Notes under the pieces: model-generated
The model's input: the letters and a program-made list of their open reading frames with translations, nothing else
Database searches by the model: none
Told to the model about the DNA's origin: nothing
In this document: positions 49,403 to 59,702 of the stretch, one piece after another
How positions within the stretch are numbered: position 1 is the first letter of the stretch
How the letters are laid out: each line of letters opens with the position of its first letter
Assembly: GCA_011503125.2 (NCBI GenBank)
Contig: WWBZ02000040.1
Location: 2,232,001-2,296,000 of the forward strand
Source: Botryosphaeria dothidea
Taxonomy: Eukaryota; Ascomycota; Dothideomycetes; Botryosphaeriales; Botryosphaeriaceae
Length of the DNA stretch: 64,000 nt
Direction of reading: 5' to 3'
Made by a program: the position numbers and the translations under genes

Positions 49403-50231
49403 TCATTTCTTGCCCTTCTTCTTGTTGGCCAGCTTGTTTCGCTGCAGCTGCCTCTGGCGCTCGTCACGCGCAATCTGCTCGGCCTTCGCCTTCTCGTGCT
49501 CGGCCTTCTCCTCCGCCTCCGCCTTCTTACGCGCAGCTTCCGCCTCGCGGCGTTCACGCACAAGCTTCAGCCTCTCCAGATCCGCACGCGCCTCATCCGT
49601 CTTGCCCTCGGCGTGCAGCTTCTGGTAACGCTCACGCGCCTGCTGTGCCTCCAAGGCCTCGCGCTCGCGGCGCGACAGCTGGCTGACGGGTGTATCCTTG
49701 CTCTTCTGTGTGGATGCCGACGCAGTGGCGGTCGTCTGCTTCGCGGCCTTGACGGTGTGGTTGGGGTTCGCTGGCAACTCGCCTTCGTCTTCCTCTTCTT
49801 CCGAGTCGGAGGGGGGCAGGTCACCCGGCTCGGCGGCTCTGGCCTTCTGCTTCGCGATCGCAGCCTCCTTGCGGGCCTTTGCGGCGGCGCGACGCTCCTC
49901 ACGCGTCATCTCAGCCTTCTGCGGCTTCTGCTCGTCCTCGGAGGATGCCTCCTCAGAAGACTCTTCTTCCTCTTCGGAGGACTCATCGTTCTTGCCGGCG
50001 GGCTCCTAGTGCAAATATAAGTACTTGAGGTGCGAAGTGAGAGAGTAGATCTAAAGGTAGCTTACACCCCACATGCCCATCGTCTCGCCATCAGGACCGA
50101 GGGGCGCAAGGTTTCTGCTGAAGTGCTTGCCGCCTGCAAATGATTAGTCTCAAAAAAGCGCCACGTCCACAGGAATACGTACCTCCACGCTTCGGCTTCA
50201 TGAACTTGCCGGCACGGCCTCTGGTGGACAT
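49403..50231 (-). CDS. PDAP1/PP28-like casein-kinase-substrate phosphoprotein
   Basis: Three exons, 50231-50183, 50133-50066 and 50005-49403, giving 239 residues. The start [20 protein letters not shown] with [19 protein letters not shown] is the conserved head of this fungal branch. An acidic Ser/Glu stretch ([19 protein letters not shown]) gives many casein kinase II sites. The family signature is near the C-terminus: [20 protein letters not shown], then [20 protein letters not shown], followed by a long charged helix [20 protein letters not shown] and a Lys-rich tail. The animal orthologue is a heat- and acid-stable phosphoprotein of poorly defined role. Both introns are short with consensus ends. 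No membrane or targeting signal is seen. Confidence 0.88.
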
Positions 50232-50948
50232 GGTTGCTGGAACTGTGGATCTCTGAAGCGGAGGGCTTGGGATCGCCGGCGACGTAGGTTATGACTCGAG
50301 TGGAGCGCGGGGCTTGCGGCGACGAGGGGGCTGCTTCCGAGCGTGGGGTGGCTGTTTTATACCGACTCTGGGCAAAAGTGCGAAAGTGACAGCGGGGCGG
50401 CGTTGACGTGGTGAGGGAGTCGGGAAAAAGACAAATCAGGCGGGCGGTATTCGCGAGTGACGGAGGGGCTCATGTGTGCTTCGGGCAGCGAGCGAAACAG
50501 CGCTCGTTCTTTTGTCAACCACCCCTCCGCCCGTAAGAGGCCTAGCGCCAGGGCCCACGAAATCCCTTCAAAACTTCGCGCTCGCTGTCCGCCATCCGCG
50601 TTTCTCTCCAACGTTACATAAAACTACAACCCTTCATATTCACTCCATTATCCTTTACACCGTGTGTAAACGGAGGGGAAAGTGGAGGGCAGAGCGATGC
50701 CTCGTCAGCTTACCCCTATGCTTTCTTGATTCTCTGTGAGAGCTGAGGAAATATTTTTGGCGATACATTTCCACGCGAATGGAACTTTTCATGACGGACA
50801 AGGCCTGTCTTGGAAGCAATGTCTCTCTTCCACTGACTCGCCTTGTATATCTCATGGCCCATTGACGTTCGCAGGACACAATCTCATGCTATCTCGCACT
50901 ACTTGACGAAATCGCAGCTTTCGACGAGCTTTCCATCCACCTCTCCAC
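50232..50948. other. Intergenic, HAD gene 3' end to PDAP1 gene promoter
   Basis: A 717-nt interval between two genes on the minus strand. It holds the promoter of the phosphoprotein gene and the 3' UTR of the HAD gene. No gene is seen. Confidence 0.5.
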
Positions 50949-51729
50949 CTATTCCTCCGCGTGTTTTCCCAGTATCGCCGGTAACTCCTCCAAGCTCTTC
51001 AATATGACTGTCGGCTCTCCCTGTGGTCCTCCAACCAGAGCATCCTGCCAACCGTTGCCAGCCCGATCCACCCATGCCGCCTTCATACCTACAGCTCTCG
51101 CCCCGACGACGTCGAAGGGGTTGCCGCTGACCAGCCACAAATCGCCCATCTGGCTGGTATCCTTACCGACGCTCTCGGCTAGATGCTTGTAGACCTCTGG
51201 CGCCGGCTTGAATTTCCTCATCGGCTCGACGACTACAATATCGGAGAAGACGGAGGCATAAGGAGACAAGTCGGGTGACTGGTTGACACTGTTGGACACC
51301 ATGGACTGCGTGCCGTTGGAGAACACGACGGCGGTAACGGAATCTTTCGCCTGTAAGGCCTTGAGGCATGGTGCGACATCTAGGAATATGGAGAGCGAGT
51401 CGTAGGCTTTCATGAGGTTGTCTATATCACCTTGGCTAAGGAAGACACCTGACTCGGCAAGCGCATGTTTGAGTGATTGCTGCGTGATGGTGGAGAACGG
51501 CTCGTATTTATCTGAACGCAGCGCTTAGCCGGAAGCAAGACACCCGGAGGGATCCTGGCCTACTCATGCTGTTGAGCCTCCAAGTGTACTCCAGTTGATA
51601 CTTTCTCCATGTTGCAGCAATAGTTTGTGCCTTATCCTGCCCAAAATGGGTCGAGAGCTGCTTGGCGATTGACTCGGTCGAGAGGAGGGTGCCATATGCG
51701 TCAAACGCTACAACAACGTTGCCAGTCAT
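50949..51729 (-). CDS. Haloacid dehalogenase type II-like hydrolase (HAD superfamily)
   Basis: Two exons, 51729-51564 and 51511-50949, giving 242 residues, the usual length for L-2-haloacid dehalogenases. HAD motif I is VVVAFDAYGTLL with the nucleophilic Asp at residue 10; motif II is VVFSNGT; motif III is KFKPAPEVY with the Lys; motif IV is LVSGNPFDVVGARAVGM. A helical cap (ESIAKQLSTHFGQDKAQTIA) follows motif I. The join NSM/NKYEPFST uses donor GTAGGC and acceptor TTCAG. Family members hydrolyse 2-halo acids or act as small-molecule phosphatases, so the substrate is not settled by sequence. The protein is predicted cytosolic. It lies head-to-head with the HNH gene, 298 nt between start codons. 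Confidence 0.9.
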
Positions 51730-52027
51730 GGTGATGGATTAAAAGAGAGCAACGGGGGCTGGTTTACGATACATGCAGCTGTGATAGCTACTCAAGTTTA
51801 TGATTTCAAGGCCAACAGTAAGTGCAAGGAAACGGAGACCGAGGGCTCCCGCGGGCGGAGGTCAGGATGTGCGATGACGCAGATCGACACTGGTGCATTT
51901 CCGAGCCCACTTCAACTCATCATCGTTCCCTAACGCCACAACCGAGACCACTTACAGCTGAACATGTCGCGGGTGCGAGCCTCGAGCATATTTACCCAAA
52001 ACAATTCGAAGCTCGATCCTTGCTAGC
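51730..52027. promoter_or_regulatory. Divergent promoter, HAD hydrolase / HNH protein
   Basis: A 298-nt interval between two start codons; it must hold both promoters. No clear TATA element is seen. Confidence 0.45.
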
Positions 52028-52867
52028 ATGATCCCCGCCGAGGAGGAGCCCAATTTCTCTACCTTCCGCGACTGTCTCTCCGAACCCGTCATTCGGAAGC
52101 TCGCCGTTCAACCGCCCAAAGCTACCAAAAGGCGTGCAGCGAAAGAGCGCAAAAATGCAATCAAACCCGTCTACCCCAAAGTCATTCAGGACGACGAGCG
52201 CCAGAGCAACGACGCTGAGGAGCTTGGGGAATTCATAGAAGTAGCCCACCTCTCCCCCAGTCCCGCCTCATCTCCACGCCTGCTGACATCTCCGACGCTA
52301 TAGTATCTCGCCCTCGAGACCTTCCCCTCACTCCCCGACGATCTCCGTACCCTCTCGTACTCCGCGACCCAAACCGACCCCTCCCTCACCACCAAATACG
52401 CCGACCCGCTCCCGCCAACCGCGCTCGACGCTCTGCTCGCCCCAATCCCCACCTCCGTCCCCGACTCCCTCATCTCCTACAACCTCCTCCCCGACGCGAC
52501 CTCCTTGCCGACCCTCCTCGGCCCCGTCCTCGGCGCCTACATCGCAGCGACAACAGCGCCGCCGCCCGTGTGGGCGCAGACGCGGGCATCGGCGTGCGAG
52601 CTGTGCGAGCGTGACTGGGTGCCGCTGACGTACCACCACTTGATACCGCGGCAGGCGCACGCGAAAGTCATCAAGCGCGGGTGGGCCGAGGAGTGGGAGC
52701 TGAACAAGGTGGCGTGGCTGTGTCGCGCGTGCCACAGCTACGTGCACTCGGTGGCGAGCAACGAGGAGCTGGCGCGGGAGTGGGCGAGCGTGGAGAAGCT
52801 GATGGAGAGACAGGACGTGCAGAAGTGGGTTAAGTGGGTGAGTAGGGTGAGGTGGAAGACAAGGTGA
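52028..52867 (+). CDS. HNH-endonuclease-domain protein, uncharacterised
   Basis: Two exons, 52028-52240 and 52304-52867, giving 258 residues. The intron (GTAGCC...GCTATAG, 63 nt) joins GEFIE to YLALETFPSL. The N-terminal half is basic and Pro-rich without a known domain. The C-terminal ~100 residues hold an HNH fold: a CELC pair, HHLIPRQAHAKV with the tandem His of the beta-beta-alpha-metal motif, NKVAWLCRACHSYVHSV with Asn, a CRAC pair and the final His. The two Cys pairs suggest a structural zinc. This is not a homing endonuclease of an intron; it stands alone as a nuclear gene. Similar orphan HNH proteins are known in filamentous ascomycetes, but I know of no assigned function. No presequence or membrane helix is evident. 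Confidence 0.82.
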
Positions 52868-53932
52868 GCGATTGCGGACGGAGTATTACGTGCTGGGCAG
52901 AGAGAGAGCTCTGCCATGACCCCACAGTCTGCCCGATTTTCGGATCATGCTGGTCTGGCCGGCTGGAGAATTATGTGCCGTCCTTTCCTTAGTGCCATGT
53001 TTGACTGCGGTCGAGGTGATTTCTGCCGAGGCCCATGTGAGTATCTTTCTTTCTGGCTGCGATGCCGGGTTCTGAATATTGAACTTGCATCTTGTATTAG
53101 GAATCTAGACTCACGAAATGGCTGTAGGACCTGCGGTTGTCTGACGCATCGGAGATTAGAGCGCGTGCCACATGTACAGGCACTATCAACGGCTTTCGAA
53201 TCCGGTGCGAGTTGGCATTGGCACGCCGAAATGCCGGCTGATATATTTGGTTTTGCGGGGACCTAGTTACGCAGCAGACGCCACGAGGACGACCGCAAAT
53301 CTCCCAGTGGTGGCATTCCAAGCGCAAGCGGTGAGCGAAAGACCGGACGGATGGTGACAATCCGCTGAGGAATCAGTCATGGACAGTTGTGCCATGGCGC
53401 ATTCGCTCGGTTTTGCCCAGTTGGCCCATGGCCGCAAGGACTTGCACGGGGATTTGGTCCGAATAGGCGCGCGATTCCTCCCTGACTCGCTGATGGCACC
53501 ATATCAGGCAGTTTGAAAAGACCACCGTTGGAGTAGCAAAGCATTGGCACTGGAAGGAAAAACTTCGGTGCGGCCGTGCTATTCGAAGGAAGGCATAGGG
53601 CAACGCACCCCAGGTTCATGATAAGCTTCTCCGCCGGGTTTGCTGGCAGAAGACGAGATTGATTGGTGGACCTTGGCACCCACATTGCTGAAGAAGAAGT
53701 ACCCCCGCATTTATCCAATAAGCGGGCCTGGCCTCTGATTGGTCCACCAAGCACATAGTCCTCTGGATATTTACTATACGTCGGGTTTCGGGAATACTTC
53801 CGGCCTTCGGTGGACCGCTCTATCCGTAAGAGCATGGAAAGTCGGGCCTGTCTTCACCTGTTTATTGTACATAAATACCAACCAAGAGCTACTGATCTTG
53901 AAGTCTTCCTTTCAACCAGATCCCGTTTCAAT
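52868..53932. other. Intergenic upstream of pectate lyase
   Basis: No gene is seen. CCAAT-type sequence in reverse orientation (ATTGG) occurs near 53656 and 53738, and a TATA-like TACATAAATA lies near 53869, about 64 nt before the pectate lyase start codon. Confidence 0.45.
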
Positions 53933-55285
53933 ATGCGTTCCTCAATTACAATTGCTGTTTCGCTGCTGGCATTTGCCCTGAGGGCATACGCTGTTGGTGT
54001 GGTTGGAAGTCCTGAGGGATTCGGCTCCGGGACAACTGGTGGCGGTAGTGCCACGCCCGTGTACCCATCAACCACTGCCGAGCTGAAGTCATATTTGGAA
54101 GACAGTACCGCCAGAGTCATCGTACTCAACAAGGAGTATGTGGTCAATCACAGCTTATGGGGCTAAAACTCACCATGTAAAAGGTTCAACTTTAAGGGCA
54201 CTGAGGGCACCACCACGGCAACGGGCTGCAGACCCACATCCAACACCTGCCCCGGAAACGGTGGCCAGGACGCCATCAATGCCAATGGCTGGTCAGGCCT
54301 CCTGTTTTTTCAAGGCCGCATCTTTCTGTGACTGATTTTTTTTTTCAATCAGGTGCGGCAGTGCTCCGGCCGTCACTGTGACTTACGACAATGCTGGCAC
54401 GTCGCCCATCAACCTCGGATCTAACAAGTCTCTCATCGGAATCGGTACTTCCGGAGTGATTCGCGGGAAGGGTCTCCGTATTGCCAATGGAGCCAAGAAC
54501 ATCATCATCCAGAACGTCCACATCACGGAGCTCAACCCGCAGTACATCTGGGGCGGAGACGCCATCACTCTCGACGGTGCTGATTTGGTTTGGGTGGACC
54601 ATGTCAAGGCATGCAACCTCATAGCAATCTCATCAGAATGTTTGTCTGACAGTAATCTCCACAGATCTCTCTCATCGGCCGACAGATGTTCGTCGCCGGC
54701 TACGGCGCCTCGAACAGAGTAACGATATCCAACTCCGAATTCGACGGCTCCACATCCTGGAGCGCGACTTGCGACGGGCATCATTACTGGACCATCCTGC
54801 TCCTCGGCTCCAGCGACCTCATCACATTGAAGGGCAACTACATCCACCACACATCTGGCCGCGGCCCCAAGATCGGAGGGAACACCCTCCTCCACGCCGT
54901 AAGCCCTCCCATTACCCCCTCCCTCTCCCCTTCCTCTCTAACATCCACCCCTCAGGTCAACAACGAATGGTACGCCGTCTCCGGCCACGCCTTCGACCTG
55001 GGCGAGTCCGGCGCCATGGCCGTCGCCGAGGGCAACGTTTTCCAGAACGTCGTCACGCCGCTGCTGTCGCCCGTCGAAGGCCGCATCTTCACCGCGCCCA
55101 GCACTAGCGCCAACACTGCCTGCGCGACGTATCTGGGGCGTAACTGTGTTATCAACGCGTTCGGGAGCAGCGGCACTTTCTCTGGTACTGATACTAGCTT
55201 CTTCTCGAACTTCAACGGCAAGACGATCGCGAGCGCGGCCGCTGCGGCGTATAAGGATAGCACGGCGGGTGTGGGGAAGATCTAA
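53933..55285 (+). CDS. Secreted pectate lyase (PL1), with an apparent frameshift
   Basis: Five exons by homology: 53933-54135, 54183-54291, 54353-54608, 54665-54898 and 54956-55285, about 325 residues. The N-terminus is a signal peptide ([20 protein letters not shown]). PL1 motifs are [82 protein letters not shown] and [20 protein letters not shown], which include the calcium-binding and catalytic regions. The enzyme would cleave polygalacturonate by beta-elimination outside the cell. Oddity: in exon 2 the frame coding [11 protein letters not shown] does not continue into the frame coding [15 protein letters not shown]; a single surplus base in the CCC run at 54239-54241 explains it. Intron 3 appears to begin with GC. 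The last intron is a stop-free multiple of three. Confidence 0.75.
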
Positions 55286-55582
55286 GTGGGGCAGAATGGG
55301 TCTCAATTTGCAAGTAGATACTGTACATATCGCATAAGGTATCATTGGGCGGATGGTCGCAGAGATGAGGTGTTGAATGCATCTGTTGACAGAATCATTG
55401 AAAATACATCGTGTGCCATTTTCCCCCTGTTCTATCCTTTTGTTTCCTTCCTTTGGGGCCTCGATGTTTCTCTTCTGCTCGCTGTTAAAACACAAAGATC
55501 CCTCCATGAGAGAAGTTATTGCAGCGCCAACAGAAATTGTTCGGGCATACGACGATGTCTTTCGTCGGGCGGTCAGAGCCGA

Positions 55583-58067
55583 TCAAGATCTGCGACAGCA
55601 TGGCGGTGACGGCCAGCCTACCGAACCAGTTGCCGTTCGCGCGGACGACGAAGCCTCCCCTGGGCAGATCCAGGAGTGAAAGTCTACTTCGCGCCTGACT
55701 GGACGGAGCGGCGGGATCAGGAACGTCACTCCGGCCCTGCCGACGTTTCCGAGCACCCGTTTGAGCTCGTATTCCGCTGGTTTCTCGAACGGGTCGCAGG
55801 CGAGCTGCACAGGATTTTGTCAAATTTGGACTGCGGGCAGAAGGACTTGAAAGGCTCTCTTACCCGCATCGCAATGTACAAAGAATCTCCGGAAGGCATG
55901 GCCATCGCGTTTTTCAGCGCCGATGGGTTGATGTCTTGATTTCCGGAGTCCATGTATGCCACGCAAGCCATAGCAATTTCCCTGCTCAGGTAGCCTTCGA
56001 TTACGGGAGGACCAAGTCTTTTGTCTTCAACATGAGGTTCAGGCAGGCAGGAGGCCCACTGAGTTCTGAATATGGGACGTCTGAGGGCCTGGGTGAGATC
56101 AGGGCATCCAGGAGAAGCCTGTATATTGTTGAAGCAGCAGAAAGTGCCATCAATGCTTTCGAAGCCTCCGAGGAGTGTTTGGAATGGCCCTTTTTGATCC
56201 ATTTCAAGAGCTTTTTGACGCTAAACCGGTCTTCATCAAGATGGCGGATCAAGTCATCGATTGATGGTTGGCCGGATGCGCTTGACGTCTCTTGGAAAAT
56301 TGCAGCGGTCTTAGGATCCCCGAACATGAAATAGCACGGTCGGATGACCCCGCTCTCCTCCTTGAACAAAAAACATTTCTTGCCCTGTGGGATGAACGCG
56401 GAGGTATCGGTATTAACGTACTCCTCTGCCAAAATATGCTCTTTCGGTTGATTCCTCACCCAGCGCCTGTATTGACGAACCACGCGCGGCTCACTTTCGC
56501 CAGCACCCCTCTTTCTTGACGGACACGAAACGCGGATTGCAGTGGCGTACTCCGGAACATTTGGGTTACGGAAATACCGAATGATCATAGTCTTGTTGGG
56601 GCAGGGGAGGGATTCCGCAAAGTTCCTCAGGTAAGTTATCCGCTCTTCCGTATCCTTCAAGCTTGATACGAACTGCTCTGACTCCTTAAGTCCAAAAAAT
56701 ATGAATGGTTCTCCCCAAGAGTTACTGGGCAGAAATTCCCGGGACCGGCGCATGCCCAGCTTGATAAGCTTGTCAACGGTGTCATTCTCATCTCCAGGTG
56801 AATCCATCCAGACTGAAGCCGAATGAGCAAACAGGCGCCACCAATGGTGAGTGTTCATCAAGAAGGCGCGTGCCTTGCTTGAAGCCCTGCTCTCATCATT
56901 GTGACCAGCTGCTCTCTCAATGGCGGCCTGAGCGGACACAATGAATCGTGCGACGTCGCGAGCTTTCTTCTGCCCTTCCATCTGCCAGTAGCCCAAGAAA
57001 CAGCCGAGCACTGCATGTACGAACTGATCAAAAGACAGACGTCCATCATCAGGCGTCAGTCGACCATTGGCTCGGACGGGGTACCCATAGTATCTCAAAT
57101 GAGCAAGTGACAACGACCAGTGCAGTCCGTTGCATCCCGCGTTGATGATCGAGTGGGGGTTTTCGAGGCCAATAGTTAAGACCCCTCCTGGAGGAACGAG
57201 TTTGTCCGTAAATGGTACCTCTCTACCTTGTCTTCCCACCACAAGAACATCCGGATACAAGTACCAGGAACTGAGCGCAAGTAGTGTTGGACCGCTGTCG
57301 TTTCCCTGCGGTGTCCCACCGATGAGCATTTCCATCGACATCAATGCCGACTTCCACGCTCCGATGATACTCGAGGGCACCATTCCATCCGTGCTCACGG
57401 AAAGCTTGATATCATCCAAGATCGACATCAGCTGGTCTTGCTCTTCCCTCTTGATGCTGTCGGCCGTCTGGAGCCAGGAGCGCGCGCTCGCGTCCCATTC
57501 GCGAAGCTGTTCTCGAGTGATCTCGGCTTGGGTGGCCGCCGTGATGGTCAAGTAAGGGAGCTCCTCGCCCCTCTCAAACCGGCCGGCCATCTCCTTCCTT
57601 CTCGCTTCCACAAGTTCCACCCAAACCGCGGTAGCCCTGTCGGGGTTCCATATGCGGGCCAACATGGCGGCGAGGAGCTGCATGTGCAATGCAGGGGTGG
57701 AAGAGGTCGCCGCCGCCCAGATGGACGTGCCATCGATGCCGGCATGATCCGCGAAGATGCCACTTCTTTCAGTCTGGCTCTCCGCTAGCTCGGCAATCTG
57801 CGAGACGCGGTTCCCATACGCCTGGACGAGCATGGGAGTCTGCGGGCAAATGTCCTGGAACAGTGCGCCGAGCCTCCTGGCTGTGATGTGTGCACTGCCC
57901 GACTCGGCTTGCTGTCTCCGCCGTCTGGACAGCGTCCTCCCAAGCTCTTGATATTCTCTGGGTGCCTCAATCTGGACAAGGGTGAAATCAAGGTTGATGT
58001 TTGCTGCTGCAACGATGAATTCATTGATGACGGCAGCGAGGGAGGCTTGCAATCGGCTGATGGCCAT
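55583..58067 (-). pseudogene. Broken member of an uncharacterised fungal-specific protein family
   Basis: The main frame runs 58067-56001 (MAISRLQASLAAVINEF..., 688 residues), with family-like motifs AHITARRLGALFQDICPQTP and GIDGTSIWAAATSS. It meets a stop at 56001-56003, but coding resemblance continues at once in another frame (VIEGYLSREIAMACVAYMDS); one base missing from the CCC run at 56005-56007 would account for this. A 59-nt intron (55863-55805) then leads to ACDPFEKPAEYELKRVLGNV and GRAGVTFLIPP, ending at 55583. A further possible shift near 55.68 kb leads into GGFVVRANGNWFGRLAVTAM, open to 55485. I know similar long fungal proteins only as hypothetical; no catalytic motif, signal peptide or membrane segment is evident. 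Either a decaying gene or a sequence with base-calling errors. The upstream ATG at 58166 is less likely as a start. Confidence 0.65.
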
Positions 58068-59702
58068 TGTGGGACACAAATCAGGAAAGATAAAGAAGGA
58101 AGTGCGGCATCGCCGAGGAGAGAGGCTGTCGAGAAATATGCTTGGAGCAAGACCTTGCTTGTTCACTCGTTATAGAGGGAAAGGCGGAACTAAATAGTAA
58201 CCGCACTTTTGTGTAACACCAACCCCGCAGCCTCGCCCTCGGACACATATTAGACTCGCCGTAACTGAACGACAGCCATTCAACACACCATCAGAGTCTA
58301 CACTACACATTGAGCTCCCAGATTGAGCATAGTGACGGGAGATCGAAGGGCTCATTCGCCCATACCGAATCACCGTTCCTCTGGCCCCGTCGCAGATCGC
58401 TTGCATTCTCCAATGGGAAAGACCCCCGTACCCCAGGCACCAGAACGGCCCGCAGCCTCAACGACGAACCCGAACCAATTAGAACTAGAAGCATACTGCC
58501 CCGCGCTTATCTCTGCATGCGTTACCAATAGGAAGGCTCCCGCGGGCTGTCGGCATGGAACCCGCGTGCGTGAGGACGGCTCGCACATTGCCGCCACTTT
58601 GATTGATCCGCCTTTGATTTCTTTTTCCTATGCTTCCAGACTTACGCCATCAGGCTGAGGATCTCAGTCGGCGTTGCCTTCGTGGATGACGTCTTGAGTG
58701 GTGAACATGCGGGCTGAGCAACAATCATATTGGATCAGGCAGCATGATTAGTCCGGAGGAAAATTTTGCGGGAATGGGCAGTGGTCCGAATTTCTAAGAG
58801 TAAGAATGGAATATCCATGCCTGGCTGGCTGGGTTGACGTCATCAATGATGGGCTGCAATGATGGACATGTGTAGAAAGCAATGGCGGGAGAGTTGACAG
58901 CTCTGAAGTGAAGATAGGATGCTTTGAGATCCTCTGGTACTGATGCAGTCCTTGAAGATGCAAAATGTCAATGTCAGTGGGCATTCAGACTCATAACTGA
59001 TTAAGGTCAACTTACCAATGAAACTCAAACTCTAAGACCTGAACTCAGCAAAGCCGAATGCTAATTTTCGTGCACTTGTGATTTCGTATCTTTTCTTACA
59101 TGCTAGGTTGACACGGCCCTACTTGATAGATGGAGCAGTGGACTTGGATTGCGAAAATTCTTCTACACAACAGAACCCATCCGTAATATAGATTGCCTCA
59201 GAATTATTCAAAGGAAATCCAGAAATGAATACATGAACTCCTTCCCGAAGCGTTCTGCGACAAAGGTCTACTTAAGCTTTCGGCGCTGAGACCCAGTGCG
59301 CCACTTGTGGTCTGCGCCAGTTGGTGGCCCACATCGTCCAACGAAGGCGTAACAAAACCGAGCACTGACCACTGCTGCTAGACAAGACATCGCAATCAAG
59401 GTTTTCCCTGTTCATGGCGCACGAGGCGTTGTCCGTGCTCTATTTCGCGAGTCTGAGATGCGATGGCGCTCACTACTCTGCTCAATTCCCAAGCCGAGCG
59501 CAAAGTACGTCGAGGGAATTTTCAGATATCTACCCAAGAAGATGAACCAATGCATTTCAATACCCTAAATGGAGCGAAAGTCCAGGTTCCTACAGCGGAA
59601 GCCAATATGTGCTCATTACAGCAAGAAGTGAAGAGAGAAACCCGATACCATTGCGAGAAACATGCACGAAAGAGAATCCTAATATTTTCACCACACACTT
59701 CC
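58068..59702. other. Gene-free stretch, orphan gene to alpha-amylase
   Basis: A 1.6-kb interval with the promoter of the broken gene at its left and the 3' UTR of the amylase at its right. I see no gene or repeat in it. Confidence 0.5.

Noticed and set aside
58068..58166. Upstream ATG (58166) for the orphan-family gene
   Set aside because: The extra 33 residues are unlike the family start, and the ATG at 58067 has a better context (CACAATGGCC).
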